A stretch of 20,794 bases of DNA from the NCBI GenBank assembly GCA_937916085.1, contig CALGGO010000061.1, positions 1-20,794 of the forward strand, read 5' to 3'. Below, piece by piece: positions 1-6,742 of the stretch. Each line of letters opens with the position of its first letter. Within the stretch, counting starts at the first letter, position 1. Origin of the DNA: an uncultured Prevotellaceae bacterium. Lineage in GTDB: Bacteria; Bacteroidota; Bacteroidia; Bacteroidales; Muribaculaceae. The translations under genes and the position numbers were made by a program. Below the pieces are notes generated by a model that searched no databases, was not told where the DNA came from, and saw only the letters and a list, made by a program, of their open reading frames with translations.

Positions 1-1
1 G

Positions 2-75
2 TGGTCCCACTTGGGCTTGAACCAAGGACTCCCTGATTATGAGTCAGGTGCTCTAACCAACTGAGCTATGGGACC
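2..75 (-). tRNA. tRNA with CAT anticodon (Met or lysidine-type Ile2)
   Basis: The reverse strand folds into a complete cloverleaf of 74 nt. The acceptor stem pairs GGTCCCA (75-69) with TGGGACC (9-3), followed by discriminator A at position 2. The D arm contains AGCTCAGTTGGTTAGAGC, the anticodon stem is CCTGA/TCAGG around the loop CTCATAA, and the T arm contains GGTTCAAGCCC. The anticodon is CAT. The loop CTCATAA occurs in both elongator tRNA-Met and tRNA-Ile2, whose C34 is modified to lysidine, so sequence alone does not decide between them. It is not an initiator: the first base pair is a normal G-C and the anticodon stem lacks three consecutive G-C pairs. CCA is probably not encoded, although only one base beyond the discriminator is visible. 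Confidence 0.95.
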
Positions 76-106
76 GCTCACGGTTCACAGAGCCGAAAAG
101 CGAGTG

Positions 107-137
107 CAAAGTTACGTCAAATTCTTGAAACCACCAA
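107..137 (-). promoter_or_regulatory. Promoter of the CAT tRNA
   Basis: On the minus strand, TAACTTTG (114-107) fits the Bacteroidetes -7 consensus TAnnTTTG, and a TTG (137-135) lies 20 bases upstream. This would start transcription near position 100, leaving about 25 nt before the mature tRNA 5' end at 75. The call rests on consensus matching only. Confidence 0.6.
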
Positions 138-197
138 GACGTTGGGCGATTTTTTGCGTTTTTATAGTTTTTTGAGAGGTTTTTGAGACGTTCTAAC

Positions 198-245
198 GGT
201 TTGAGCCTAAATCGGTCATTAGGTTTGAGCCTAAATCGGTCATTA
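198..245. repeat. Two perfect 24-bp direct repeats plus partial third copy
   Basis: The unit GGTTTGAGCCTAAATCGGTC followed by ATTA occurs at 198-221 and again at 222-245 with no mismatch. A degraded third start (GGTTTTAGACC) follows at 246-256. The repeat lies in the 350-bp gap between the tRNA and the WbqC-family gene. A minus-strand frame through it encodes the repeated octapeptide RLKPNDRF, but that frame runs into the tRNA and has no other sign of being a gene. Confidence 0.85.
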
Positions 246-287
246 GGTTTTAGACCAACCAGCGTAGCAGCGTTCTCATATAGGGAC

Positions 288-317
288 AAAAAAATTGATT
301 GTCTCCCGACAACCAAT
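288..317 (-). terminator. Intrinsic terminator of candidate small RNA
   Basis: On the minus strand a 10-bp stem (ATTGGTTGTC at 317-308 with GACAATCAAT at 303-294, one G-T wobble) closes a GGGA tetraloop and runs directly into seven Ts (294-288). This is the cleanest intrinsic terminator in the left part of the window. It is much too far from the WbqC-family stop, with a promoter between, to be that gene's obvious terminator. Confidence 0.8.
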
Positions 318-351
318 CTTAATTAACCTTAAATCTAATACCATGAAAAAC
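288..351 (-). ncRNA. Candidate ~64-nt small RNA
   Basis: A near-consensus promoter at 387-358 on the minus strand would start transcription near 351. A strong intrinsic terminator at 317-288 would end it, giving a transcript of about 64 nt. The interior holds the phrase CATGGTATTAGATTTAAGG, with a start codon that opens only a 22-codon frame running past the terminator, so a protein product is unlikely. The unit stands between the WbqC-family gene and the tRNA and is separate from both. I have an unverified impression that the phrase around GTATTAGATTTAAGGTTA recurs in other Bacteroidales intergenic regions. Rfam has Bacteroidales-specific motifs delimited by such a promoter and terminator, but I cannot confirm membership. 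Confidence 0.55.
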
Positions 352-357
352 ACGGTG

Positions 358-387
358 CAAAGATAATCATTTTGAGTAATACCGCAA
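358..387 (-). promoter_or_regulatory. Promoter of candidate small RNA
   Basis: On the minus strand TATCTTTG (365-358) is an exact TAnnTTTG box, and a TTG (387-385) lies 19 bases upstream. The -33 element sits inside a small inverted repeat (CCGCA/TGCGG around ATTATTA, 382-398). That repeat could serve as an operator, or as a weak hairpin downstream of the WbqC-family gene. Confidence 0.7.
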
Positions 388-424
388 TTATTATGCGGCA
401 AAGTTTGCTGTTGTTTAACGTTTT

Positions 425-1081
425 TTAGCAGTCGGGCGACTCTTTAGCCATTTTTAGTAGTGTGAATATGCCTTCTCGTCCTTCGTTCATGAGCAGGTCG
501 AGGATGCTGAGTCGTGGCTGGAAAATGCCCCTGCGGTTGCTCCACATTTGATAATATGGCACGTCGGCGATAGGCAGCGTGTCGCCGCGCCGGCCGCCTA
601 TTTTGCCTCGCAGGTCGAGGGCGCCATCGGCTATCAGCGCAGCGATTTCGCCCTCGTCACTCACCACTCGTGTTGTGATGGGGAGGTCCATAAAATCTAC
701 GACTAGGCGATGCAGCTCCATATTGAGGTCGAGGAGACGCTGCTGAGCGCCTTCTGCTATAATGCTGCGCAGGTCATCGGCGATGAAGTCGAAGAACGGG
801 CTCTTGCCATAGGACGAGAACAACGCTCCCCAGTGCAGATGTCGCCAGTTGCCGTGCTCGCTCACCAGCACATCGCGCATCATCACTGGCATAGCATTGG
901 TTGAGCCTACCAGCGGCACGGTGAGCCTGACGGGACCGTTGGGAGCGTCGATGACGTAGCGGTGGTGGCTATGGCGCAGCGGCAGATGGCGCTCGGTGGC
1001 ATCTATCACCACCTCGCCCGCCTTGACCATGGCGGCATAGCACCGCACATCGCCCGCACACATGCTGCCCATTATCACCAT
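425..1081 (-). CDS. WbqC-family protein
   Basis: The 218-residue product resembles the WbqC-like family (PF08889), whose members occur in O-antigen/polysaccharide clusters and, in Bacteroidetes, often next to signal peptidase I; the biochemical activity is not established. Recognisable landmarks are the N-terminal CAGDVRCYAAMVKAGEVVID region, which matches the family's GPxxYYxKL...VxID opening, then YVIDAPNGPVRLTVPLVG, then WRHLHWGALFSSYGKSPFFDFIADDL (family core W+xIHWxAxxSAYxxSPFF), and LLDLNMELHRLVVDFM. No signal peptide or membrane segment is visible. Start codons at residues 1, 4 and 7 are all possible; residue 7 would fit the family's usual N-terminus. It lies downstream of lepB on the same strand but is separated from it by a probable terminator. 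I saw no clear TAnnTTTG promoter in the 258-bp gap. Confidence 0.85.
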   Translation of the reverse strand: MVIMGSMCAGDVRCYAAMVKAGEVVIDATERHLPLRHSHHRYVIDAPNGPVRLTVPLVGSTNAMPVMMRDVLVSEHGNWRHLHWGALFSSYGKSPFFDFIADDLRSIIAEGAQQRLLDLNMELHRLVVDFMDLPITTRVVSDEGEIAALIADGALDLRGKIGGRRGDTLPIADVPYYQMWSNRRGIFQPRLSILDLLMNEGREGIFTLLKMAKESPDC

Positions 1082-1317
1082 AGCTCAGAGTTCATAATAC
1101 AAACAAATCATGCTGCGTGTGGCTGTTGTATCAAACGACCAGAGACGACTAGAAACAAAAAATTGTTGCCTTTGTATTTCTTTGGATAAATTTTTTTGTT
1201 GTTTCTGTTGTTGAGATGTTGTTATGGTTGTTTGATATAACCGCGACATAGCACCGCAGTCAATTGTCAGTAACAAACAGTGGGTAACGCAAAAATCTCT
1301 TTTCCTTAATTGTCTTC

Positions 1318-1339
1318 AAAAAAGACTCGCGCGAAGCGC
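1318..1339 (-). terminator. Probable intrinsic terminator of lepB
   Basis: Directly after the lepB TAG stop, the minus strand reads GCGC-TTC-GCGC (1339-1329) and then CGAGTC and six Ts (1323-1318). The stem is short but GC-rich and followed by a U-tract. The same 13-mer (GCGCTTCGCGCGA) recurs at 16327-16339 after the ABC exporter gene. Confidence 0.5.
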
Positions 1340-2860
1340 CTATTTATCAGGATTGGCGTCGCGGAAGACGCGGTTCCAGCGGATTTTGCCGTCAAACCAG
1401 CCCTTGTCCTTGTCGAAGGAGACGATGACAAACATTGGCGTGCCCACGATGTGGTCCTCGGGCACAAAGCCCCAGAATCGCGAGTCGAGGCTGTTGTCGC
1501 GGTTGTCGCCCATCATCCAGTAGTAGTCCATCTTGAAGGTGTATTTCGTGGCTGGCTTGCCGTCGATATAGGCCTTGCCGTCCTTGATGGTGAGGTCCAC
1601 CTTCTCGTAGTCGCGGATGCAGCGCTCATAGATTTCCTGATTCATCTTCTTGGTAAGGTCGATTGACACGCCCTTCTTGGGAATCCATAGCCCACCGATA
1701 TCGTTGGCGAAGTTGCTTCGAGTCCAGCCATAGTCACGCCCCACGGGGTAGGTGTAAAGGCTCTCACCATCCTCAATTTCAGAGGGTTGTAATTCACTCA
1801 CCCATGAGCAGCTCTCAAGTTTCGACTTCATCTGATAAGTGAGAGGCATATTATGCAGTTTTCCTCTCTCAAGATGAATATCGTCAAGTGCCACGCCTAG
1901 CTCGTCAACCAAATAGTCTTCGTCAAAGAAGTCGCTTTTCAAGTACACTTCGTAGTTATACTGCACATTCTTAGGCTCGCTGATGGCTTTGCCGTTGATG
2001 TGAACCACGCCATTGACTATTGAGATTCTCTCTCCTGGCAGTCCCACACAACGCTTCACATAGTTGTCGCGACGGTCAACGGGACGGTAGATTATCTCAC
2101 GATGCTCGCGTATATAATCACGCCCTGCCTGCATCACCTTGCCACACATGCTTGGGTCGTTATTAAAATCACTAATCGAAGGATGCATTATCCCTGCGCC
2201 ACACTCAAACAGCTGCGTGTAGTAGTCGGGGTTCACATTTCCCACCACCACGGTGTCGCCGGCGGGGAAGTTGAAGACCACGATGTCGCCACGCTCCACG
2301 CTGCGCAAGCCTTTAAGGCGATGATAGTCAAGCTGTGGCTTCTCGATATAGCTCTTGCAGCCAAACAGCTCGTTCTGCGCCAGCGGGAAGTGCAGAGGAG
2401 TCTGTGGCACGCGCGGTCCATACACCATCTTGTTCACCCACAGGAAGTCGCCGGTAAGCAATGTCTTCTCGAGCGATGACGACGGAATCTGATAGTTCTG
2501 CCCCACAAAGGCAAAGAGGAAATACACCAAGACGAGTGCATAGACGATAGCATCGACCCAACTCATCACGGTGCGCACCATCTTGCTCTTGCTGTACTTC
2601 CACCAGTTCCAGGGGATGAACTGCGTGAGGTAGATGTCGGCCAGCAGGAACCAGAACAGCGCCACCCACCAGTTGCCGAGCCACGCCACCCAAGCAAAGA
2701 AGATGACGCTCACGATGCCGAAGCGTATCCATCGGGTCTTTTTCACGCGCCCCAAACGCTCTAGTAATGAGCCAGTTTGGCGAACATTCTCCTCGGCTTT
2801 ATTCTCTTTCTTATCCTCTGTGCCTTGTTTAGAGGCATCTTTCTTTTTAAAAATACTCAT
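1340..2860 (-). CDS. lepB: Signal peptidase I, long Bacteroidetes form
   Basis: The 506-residue product is a type I signal peptidase (S26), which removes signal peptides from exported proteins at the outer face of the inner membrane. Two hydrophobic stretches (about 46-83 and 101-120) precede the catalytic domain. Box B is IPSSSLEKTLLTGDFLWVNK with the likely nucleophile Ser129. Box D is NYVKRCVGLPGE with general base Lys269. Box E is GDNRDNSLDSRFWG (451-464). About 150 residues are inserted between the Lys box and box E, so the protein is longer than the ~320-residue E. coli enzyme; long forms are usual in Bacteroidetes. The residue after the nucleophile is Leu rather than the usual Met, a conservative change. 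The first ATG is used; a TAAGTTTG promoter lies just upstream. Bacteroidetes genomes often carry a second lepB beside this one, and none is present here. Confidence 0.95.
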   Translation of the reverse strand: MSIFKKKDASKQGTEDKKENKAEENVRQTGSLLERLGRVKKTRWIRFGIVSVIFFAWVAWLGNWWVALFWFLLADIYLTQFIPWNWWKYSKSKMVRTVMSWVDAIVYALVLVYFLFAFVGQNYQIPSSSLEKTLLTGDFLWVNKMVYGPRVPQTPLHFPLAQNELFGCKSYIEKPQLDYHRLKGLRSVERGDIVVFNFPAGDTVVVGNVNPDYYTQLFECGAGIMHPSISDFNNDPSMCGKVMQAGRDYIREHREIIYRPVDRRDNYVKRCVGLPGERISIVNGVVHINGKAISEPKNVQYNYEVYLKSDFFDEDYLVDELGVALDDIHLERGKLHNMPLTYQMKSKLESCSWVSELQPSEIEDGESLYTYPVGRDYGWTRSNFANDIGGLWIPKKGVSIDLTKKMNQEIYERCIRDYEKVDLTIKDGKAYIDGKPATKYTFKMDYYWMMGDNRDNSLDSRFWGFVPEDHIVGTPMFVIVSFDKDKGWFDGKIRWNRVFRDANPDK

Positions 2861-2884
2861 AACGTGTCATGTCAAAATAGTGTG

Positions 2885-2911
2885 CAAACTTAGTGAAAAA
2901 AGTTGAGACAA
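2885..2911 (-). promoter_or_regulatory. Probable lepB promoter
   Basis: On the minus strand TAAGTTTG (2892-2885) matches TAnnTTTG, and a TTG (2911-2909) lies 16 bases upstream, somewhat shorter than the usual 19-20. It would give a leader of roughly 20 nt before the ATG at 2860. Confidence 0.5.
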
Positions 2912-2977
2912 CAGCTAAAATACATATTTTTTCACATAAAGGGATATTCTACAAATTGCTTTTTTCGTAATAAATAG

Positions 2978-3008
2978 TTGTATAGGTCAAGATTTCTTGC
3001 GAAATTTG
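2978..3008 (+). promoter_or_regulatory. Possible promoter of the Na/Pi symporter gene
   Basis: TTG at 2978-2980 is followed after 20 bases by GAAATTTG (3001-3008), one mismatch from TAnnTTTG. The start codon is at 3029, so the leader would be about 13-15 nt. It faces away from the lepB promoter in a 168-bp divergent spacer. Confidence 0.4.
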
Positions 3009-3028
3009 CATCATAAATCAACGATAAT

Positions 3029-4852
3029 ATGGGCTACTCAATACTCGACTTTATTGCACTGCTAGGCTCGGTGTGCTTGTTCCTTTATGGAATGAAAGTG
3101 ATGAGTGAAGGCTTGCAGAAGGCCGCCGGCGACCGTCTGCGCTCTATCCTCAACGCCATGACCCGTAACCGCTTCATGGGTGTCACCACAGGTATTTTGA
3201 TTACCGCTCTTATTCAAAGCTCGTCGGCATCGACGGTGATTGTCGTCTCGTTTGTCAACGCTGGCCTGATGAGCCTCGAGCAGTCGATGGCAGTGATTTT
3301 TGGCGCCAATCTGGGCTCCACGTTCACGTCATGGATTGTGGCGATACTAGGCTTTAAGGTCGATATGGGAGTCATCCTGTTGCCGTTGTTGGCGTTTGCC
3401 GTCCCCATGCTGTTCTTCAAGAAGAGCCAGGTGAAGTCGATAGGCGAGTTCCTCATTGGCTTTGTTTTCCTGTTTATGGGTCTTGCCGCCATCAACGCCA
3501 ACGTCCCCGACCTGAGCAAGAGTCCCGAGATTTTTGCGGCATTGCAGAACTACACCACCATGGGCTATGGCTCTATACTCCTGTTCATGCTGGTAGGTCT
3601 TGTAGTCACTATGATTATCCAGTCGAGTGCCGCCACCTTTGCCATAGTGCTGATTATGGGCACCAAGGGGTGGATACCCTTCGACATGGCGTGTGCCATG
3701 GTGCTGGGCGGCAACGTGGGAACCACCATCACACCGCTGCTGGCATCGCTCGGAGGAAACACGGCAGCCAAGAAGGCGGCGATGGGGCACCTGATGTATA
3801 ACATCTTCACCGCCGCGGCAATGCTGATATTCTTCATCCCATTCACCAACAACCTCATCGTGTGGCTCACGCGCGATGTGGTACACGCTGGCGACCCCAC
3901 CGGGCTATATCACGCAGTGCAGAATGGCGTGAGCGGCGATGCCCTGCATCCCTTGATTGGCAGTATGTCTCTCGGCTTGACGCTGTGGCACACCGTTTAT
4001 AACATCTTCAGTCTGCTCACCATGATCTGGTTCACCAAGCAGTATGTGAAACTGGTGAACTGGCTTGTGAGGTCAAAGAAGAAGGAAGAAGAGGAATTCC
4101 AGCTCAAGTACATCCAGGGCGGTTTGTTAAGCGCCAGCGAGCTGAACCTAATGCAGGCGCAGAAGGAGATTGTGGTGTTTGCCGAGCGCGTGGACCGCAT
4201 GCTGGGCATGGTAAAGCAACTAATCCACACCAATGCCGACACAGAGGAATTCAATAACATCTACGAGCGCATAAGCAAGTATGAAGACATCAGCGACCGC
4301 ATGGAGATAGAGATTGCCAACTACCTCAACAAGGTGGTGGAGGGAAGGCTGAGTATCGATGCCAAGATGCAGGTGGCTACCATGCTGCGATGCGTGAGCG
4401 AGTTAGAAAGCATTGCCGACAGTTGCAACAACATAGGACGGTCACAAGTGAGAAAAGTGCAGACGGGAGCACACTTTGGCGAGGTGAACTACAAGAACAT
4501 CAACAATATGCTCAAACTGGTGAGCGAGGCGATGAGCAACATGATTGTGATGCTCAGCGACCTCGACAATGTGAGCAACGACGACCTGATGCGCAGCTAC
4601 AACAAGGAGCGTGAAATCAACAAATACCGCAACCAGCTGCGCACCGAGAACATCGAGAACATCAACCAGTTAAAATATCCCTATCAAGCTGGCATCTTCT
4701 ATATGGACATCGTGTGCGAATGCGAGAAGATTGGCGACTACATCATCAACGTTGTCGATGGCGTGAACGAGCAGCGACGCCGCAAACTCGCCGACCAAAG
4801 CGAAGCCGAGGAAAGCATCAAGATGGAAGAAGCCGCAAAGCATGATGATTGA
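3029..4852 (+). CDS. Na/phosphate symporter (NptA type) with PhoU-like domain
   Basis: The 607-residue product belongs to the Na/Pi cotransporter family (PF02690). The two inverted halves carry the family hallmarks ALIQSSSASTVIVVSFV (QSSSA at 63-67) and MIIQSSAATFAIVLIM (QSSA at 198-201), each followed by a glycine-rich helix (FGANLGSTFTSW and LGGNVGTTITPLLASLGGN). About eight to nine hydrophobic segments cover residues 1-345. The last ~220 residues are hydrophilic and helical (about 375-590) and resemble PhoU, as is common in bacterial members. The protein should sit in the inner membrane and import phosphate with sodium; the PhoU-like tail may couple transport to phosphate status, which is inference. 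No pho genes are adjacent. The first ATG fits the family start. Confidence 0.92.
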   Translation: MGYSILDFIALLGSVCLFLYGMKVMSEGLQKAAGDRLRSILNAMTRNRFMGVTTGILITALIQSSSASTVIVVSFVNAGLMSLEQSMAVIFGANLGSTFTSWIVAILGFKVDMGVILLPLLAFAVPMLFFKKSQVKSIGEFLIGFVFLFMGLAAINANVPDLSKSPEIFAALQNYTTMGYGSILLFMLVGLVVTMIIQSSAATFAIVLIMGTKGWIPFDMACAMVLGGNVGTTITPLLASLGGNTAAKKAAMGHLMYNIFTAAAMLIFFIPFTNNLIVWLTRDVVHAGDPTGLYHAVQNGVSGDALHPLIGSMSLGLTLWHTVYNIFSLLTMIWFTKQYVKLVNWLVRSKKKEEEEFQLKYIQGGLLSASELNLMQAQKEIVVFAERVDRMLGMVKQLIHTNADTEEFNNIYERISKYEDISDRMEIEIANYLNKVVEGRLSIDAKMQVATMLRCVSELESIADSCNNIGRSQVRKVQTGAHFGEVNYKNINNMLKLVSEAMSNMIVMLSDLDNVSNDDLMRSYNKEREINKYRNQLRTENIENINQLKYPYQAGIFYMDIVCECEKIGDYIINVVDGVNEQRRRKLADQSEAEESIKMEEAAKHDD

Positions 4853-4855
4853 TTT

Positions 4856-4883
4856 AATGCAGAATGCAGAATGCAGAATGCAG
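4856..4883. repeat. Four perfect copies of a heptamer (AATGCAG)
   Basis: Four exact 7-bp tandem copies occupy 4856-4883 immediately after the symporter stop, followed by AATT and then the AT-rich leader (TTAACAACTACATAAACTAATAG) of the rubrerythrin gene. A perfect microsatellite of this kind could change copy number by slippage. It is outside both coding regions. Confidence 0.9.
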
Positions 4884-4934
4884 AATTAACAACTACATAA
4901 ACTAATAGTATTCACTTTAAAATTTTAGAACAAG

Positions 4935-5477
4935 ATGAAAGATTTGAAAGGCACTAAGACCGAGAAAAATTTGCAGATGGCGTTTGCCGGTGAGTCGATG
5001 GCTCGCAACAAGTATGACTACTTCGCCAGCAAGGCCAAGAAAGACGGCTATGTGCAGATTGCAGCAATCTTTGAGGAGACTGCCAAAAACGAGAAAGAGC
5101 ACGCCAAACTGTGGTTCAAGTATCTCGAGGGAGGAGCTATCAAGGCTACTACCGACAACCTCGCTGCCGCCGCCGACGGCGAGAACTTTGAGTGGACCGA
5201 CATGTATGACCGCATGGCACGCGAGGCCGACGAGGAAGGATTCACCGAGATCGCCGAGCGCATGCGTGGCGTGGCAGCCATCGAGAAGGAGCACGAGGAG
5301 CGCTACCGCAAGCTCTTGAAGAACATCGAGGACGAAGTGGTGTTCTCGCGCGACGGCGACGTGATTTGGCACTGCAGCAACTGCGGACACATCGTGGTAG
5401 GCAAGAAAGCCCCCGAGATGTGCCCCGTGTGCAACCACCCACAAGCCTACTTCCAAATCAAAGCCGAGAACTATTGA
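4935..5477 (+). CDS. rbr: Rubrerythrin
   Basis: The 180-residue product has the two-part layout of rubrerythrin, a cytoplasmic non-haem iron peroxidase that reduces hydrogen peroxide in anaerobes. The N-terminal ferritin-like four-helix domain shows Glu20 (AGES), a first ExxH motif (E53-K-E-H56), a region rich in glutamates (AREADEEGFTEIAERM, 96-110) and a second ExxH motif (E117-K-E-H120), which together supply the di-iron ligands. The C-terminal rubredoxin-like domain has C147xxC150 and C163xxC166 for an Fe(SCys)4 site. Length is normal for the short form (about 180-195). The gene has its own terminator and appears monocistronic. I see no clear -7 box in its short AT-rich leader. Oxidative-stress control is expected from the family but not visible in the sequence. 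Confidence 0.97.
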   Translation: MKDLKGTKTEKNLQMAFAGESMARNKYDYFASKAKKDGYVQIAAIFEETAKNEKEHAKLWFKYLEGGAIKATTDNLAAAADGENFEWTDMYDRMAREADEEGFTEIAERMRGVAAIEKEHEERYRKLLKNIEDEVVFSRDGDVIWHCSNCGHIVVGKKAPEMCPVCNHPQAYFQIKAENY

Positions 5478-5502
5478 TTCCCAGGCTCTAGCCAAGAATT
5501 CC

Positions 5503-5540
5503 ACAACAGCCTCAGTATAATCCTCTGAGGCTGTTGTTTC
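5503..5540 (+). terminator. Intrinsic terminator of rubrerythrin gene
   Basis: A perfect 13-bp stem (ACAACAGCCTCAG at 5503-5515 with CTGAGGCTGTTGT at 5525-5537) encloses a 9-nt loop and is followed by TTCTTCCTCC. The stem is long and GC-rich in the middle; the T-tract is interrupted. Confidence 0.8.
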
Positions 5541-5617
5541 TTCCTCCATAAGCCTATTAATAATATTATAATGTGCAAAAAAATGCCTTAAATGCCTTTT
5601 TCCTGAAAAATTTTGTC

Positions 5618-5625
5618 TATCTTTG
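5618..5625 (+). promoter_or_regulatory. -7 box of the TPR-protein promoter
   Basis: TATCTTTG at 5618-5625 is an exact TAnnTTTG box. The upstream -33 region is T-rich (around 5596-5602) without a clear TTG at the right spacing. The start codon at 5657 gives a leader of about 25 nt. Confidence 0.6.
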
Positions 5626-5656
5626 CGGTTGGTAATAACTCTAAAAATTGGAAATC

Positions 5657-6553
5657 ATGAAAAGAATATCATTATTTATTATGCTTGTCGCTGTGCTCGC
5701 CATGGCAGCAGGTGCCCAAATTAAGAAGAAAACCATCAAGTCGATGGCCAAGCTGGAGCAGGAGCAACAGCAGCAGCAAGTTGCGACGGGCCCGATGACC
5801 GACTACGACTGGGCGCTTGAAGCTTGTTATCACGAAAGATTTGATGAGGCATTGACCTACATCAACAAGTACCTCAAGAATAATCCCAACGACCCGTTTG
5901 GATTGACCTGCCTGGCGGCTATTCAGTGCCAAACCAACCGTGATGCCGAAGCCGACAAGACAATAGCTAAAGCCCGCAAATGCGCTGTCAACGAGAGCGA
6001 CCCCGAGCTGCTCAACTGGTTATACTACACCCAATCGACGATAGCGCTGCACCAGCAAGACACAGTGCGCGCCATCGAAGCCCTCAACCAAGCCGTAGAG
6101 GCCATGCCTGGCGACGTGGACTGCTATATGCGCCTAGGCAACATCTACAAGAAGCAGAGGGAATATGACTTGGCGATGGTAAACTATGGCCTGGCGGTGC
6201 AGTACGACCGCAATCAGGTAGAAGGCTATATGGGTTTGGGCACTGTGGCTGGCTCGCTCAAGAAGCGCGAAGATGCCATCAAGGCCTTCACCATGGCCAT
6301 CAAGCTGCAACCCGACTTTGCCGAGTGCTACGCCCTGCGCGCCGTGGAGTACTTCAACGACCAGGAGTATGCCAAGGCCATGGACGACATCATCACAGCC
6401 CTCGACCTGGAGCGCGACAACGCTCGCGCTCAATGGGTGCTGGAATATGTGAAATATTACTCTTTCAAAGATGCCGAGAAAGCTCTAAAGGCTAAAGCCA
6501 AGAAGAGCAACGATAACTGGTGGCTCGAATTACTGAAGGTAGAAGACGAGTAA
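5657..6553 (+). CDS. Secreted tetratricopeptide-repeat protein
   Basis: The 298-residue product starts at the ATG at 5657, which gives a proper signal peptide (MKRISLFIMLVAVLAMAAGA, cleavage near AGA-Q); a longer reading from a TTG at 5648 would place extra residues before it. After a Gln-rich linker (33-41) the rest is built of helical TPR units at roughly 50-82, 120-152, 154-187, 188-221 and 222-255, with typical W-Y-G-A-Y-F-A-P spacing (for example GDVDCYMRLGNIYKKQREYD). The C-terminal ~40 residues are basic and helical. It is expected to be periplasmic or envelope-associated and to act as a protein-interaction scaffold; its partner is unknown. It has its own promoter and is followed by a hairpin, so it is probably transcribed alone. 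Confidence 0.85.
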   Translation: MKRISLFIMLVAVLAMAAGAQIKKKTIKSMAKLEQEQQQQQVATGPMTDYDWALEACYHERFDEALTYINKYLKNNPNDPFGLTCLAAIQCQTNRDAEADKTIAKARKCAVNESDPELLNWLYYTQSTIALHQQDTVRAIEALNQAVEAMPGDVDCYMRLGNIYKKQREYDLAMVNYGLAVQYDRNQVEGYMGLGTVAGSLKKREDAIKAFTMAIKLQPDFAECYALRAVEYFNDQEYAKAMDDIITALDLERDNARAQWVLEYVKYYSFKDAEKALKAKAKKSNDNWWLELLKVEDE

Positions 6554-6589
6554 ATCCCACAACATAAAAATGTCATTCTCAATGAAAAT

Positions 6590-6621
6590 AGCTCTCCCTT
6601 ATGTTGCTATAGGGGGGAGCT
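6590..6621. repeat. 13-bp hairpin after the TPR gene
   Basis: The arms AGCTCTCCCTTAT (6590-6602) and ATAGGGGGGAGCT (6609-6621) pair over 13 positions with two G-T wobbles around a GTTGCT loop. No long T-run follows, so it is only a weak terminator candidate. It is followed by an AT-rich 21-bp array, an arrangement that recurs near era. Confidence 0.7.
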
Positions 6622-6655
6622 TATCTGCTAAACTTGAACCACTTTAACACTTATA

Positions 6656-6739
6656 ACTTAACACTTTATACTTAAAACTTAACACTTTATACTTAAAACT
6701 TAACACTTTATACTTAAAACTTAACACTTTATACTTAAA
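6656..6739. repeat. Four perfect 21-bp tandem repeats
   Basis: The unit ACTTAACACTTTATACTTAA plus A is repeated four times without mismatch (6656-6676, 6677-6697, 6698-6718, 6719-6739). A degenerate copy lies just before (from about 6641). The array ends 3 bases before the GTG start of the MATE gene, and a TAA inside the last copy (6722-6724) is the in-frame stop upstream of that start. The units are contiguous, with no spacers, so this is not a CRISPR array. Confidence 0.95.
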
Positions 6740-6742
6740 ACA

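Noticed and set aside
53..316. 87-residue minus-strand reading frame with a repeated RLKPNDRF peptide
   Set aside because: It runs through the 24-bp DNA repeat, the tRNA promoter and into the tRNA itself, starts within the small-RNA terminator stem, and shows no protein-like features.
1085..1276. 63-residue minus-strand frame between lepB and the WbqC-family gene
   Set aside because: Low-complexity Q/K/T-rich sequence with no family resemblance and no clear promoter; more likely non-coding spacer.
2860..3028. Possible riboswitch upstream of the phosphate symporter
   Set aside because: The predicted leader is only about 13-20 nt and no stable structure is visible.
4856..4883. Heptamer array as a phase-variation switch inside a gene
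   Set aside because: The repeat lies after the symporter stop codon and about 50 bases before the rubrerythrin start, outside any reading frame, so slippage would not switch a protein on or off.
4917..5549. 210-residue frame antisense to rubrerythrin
   Set aside because: It covers the real gene and its terminator on the other strand and has the composition expected of an antisense artefact.
5648..5656. TTG start extending the TPR protein by three residues
   Set aside because: The ATG at 5657 gives a standard lipoprotein-free signal peptide directly from the first residue and fits the promoter spacing.
6656..6739. Possible CRISPR array
   Set aside because: The 21-bp units are contiguous with no unique spacers and there are no cas genes nearby.
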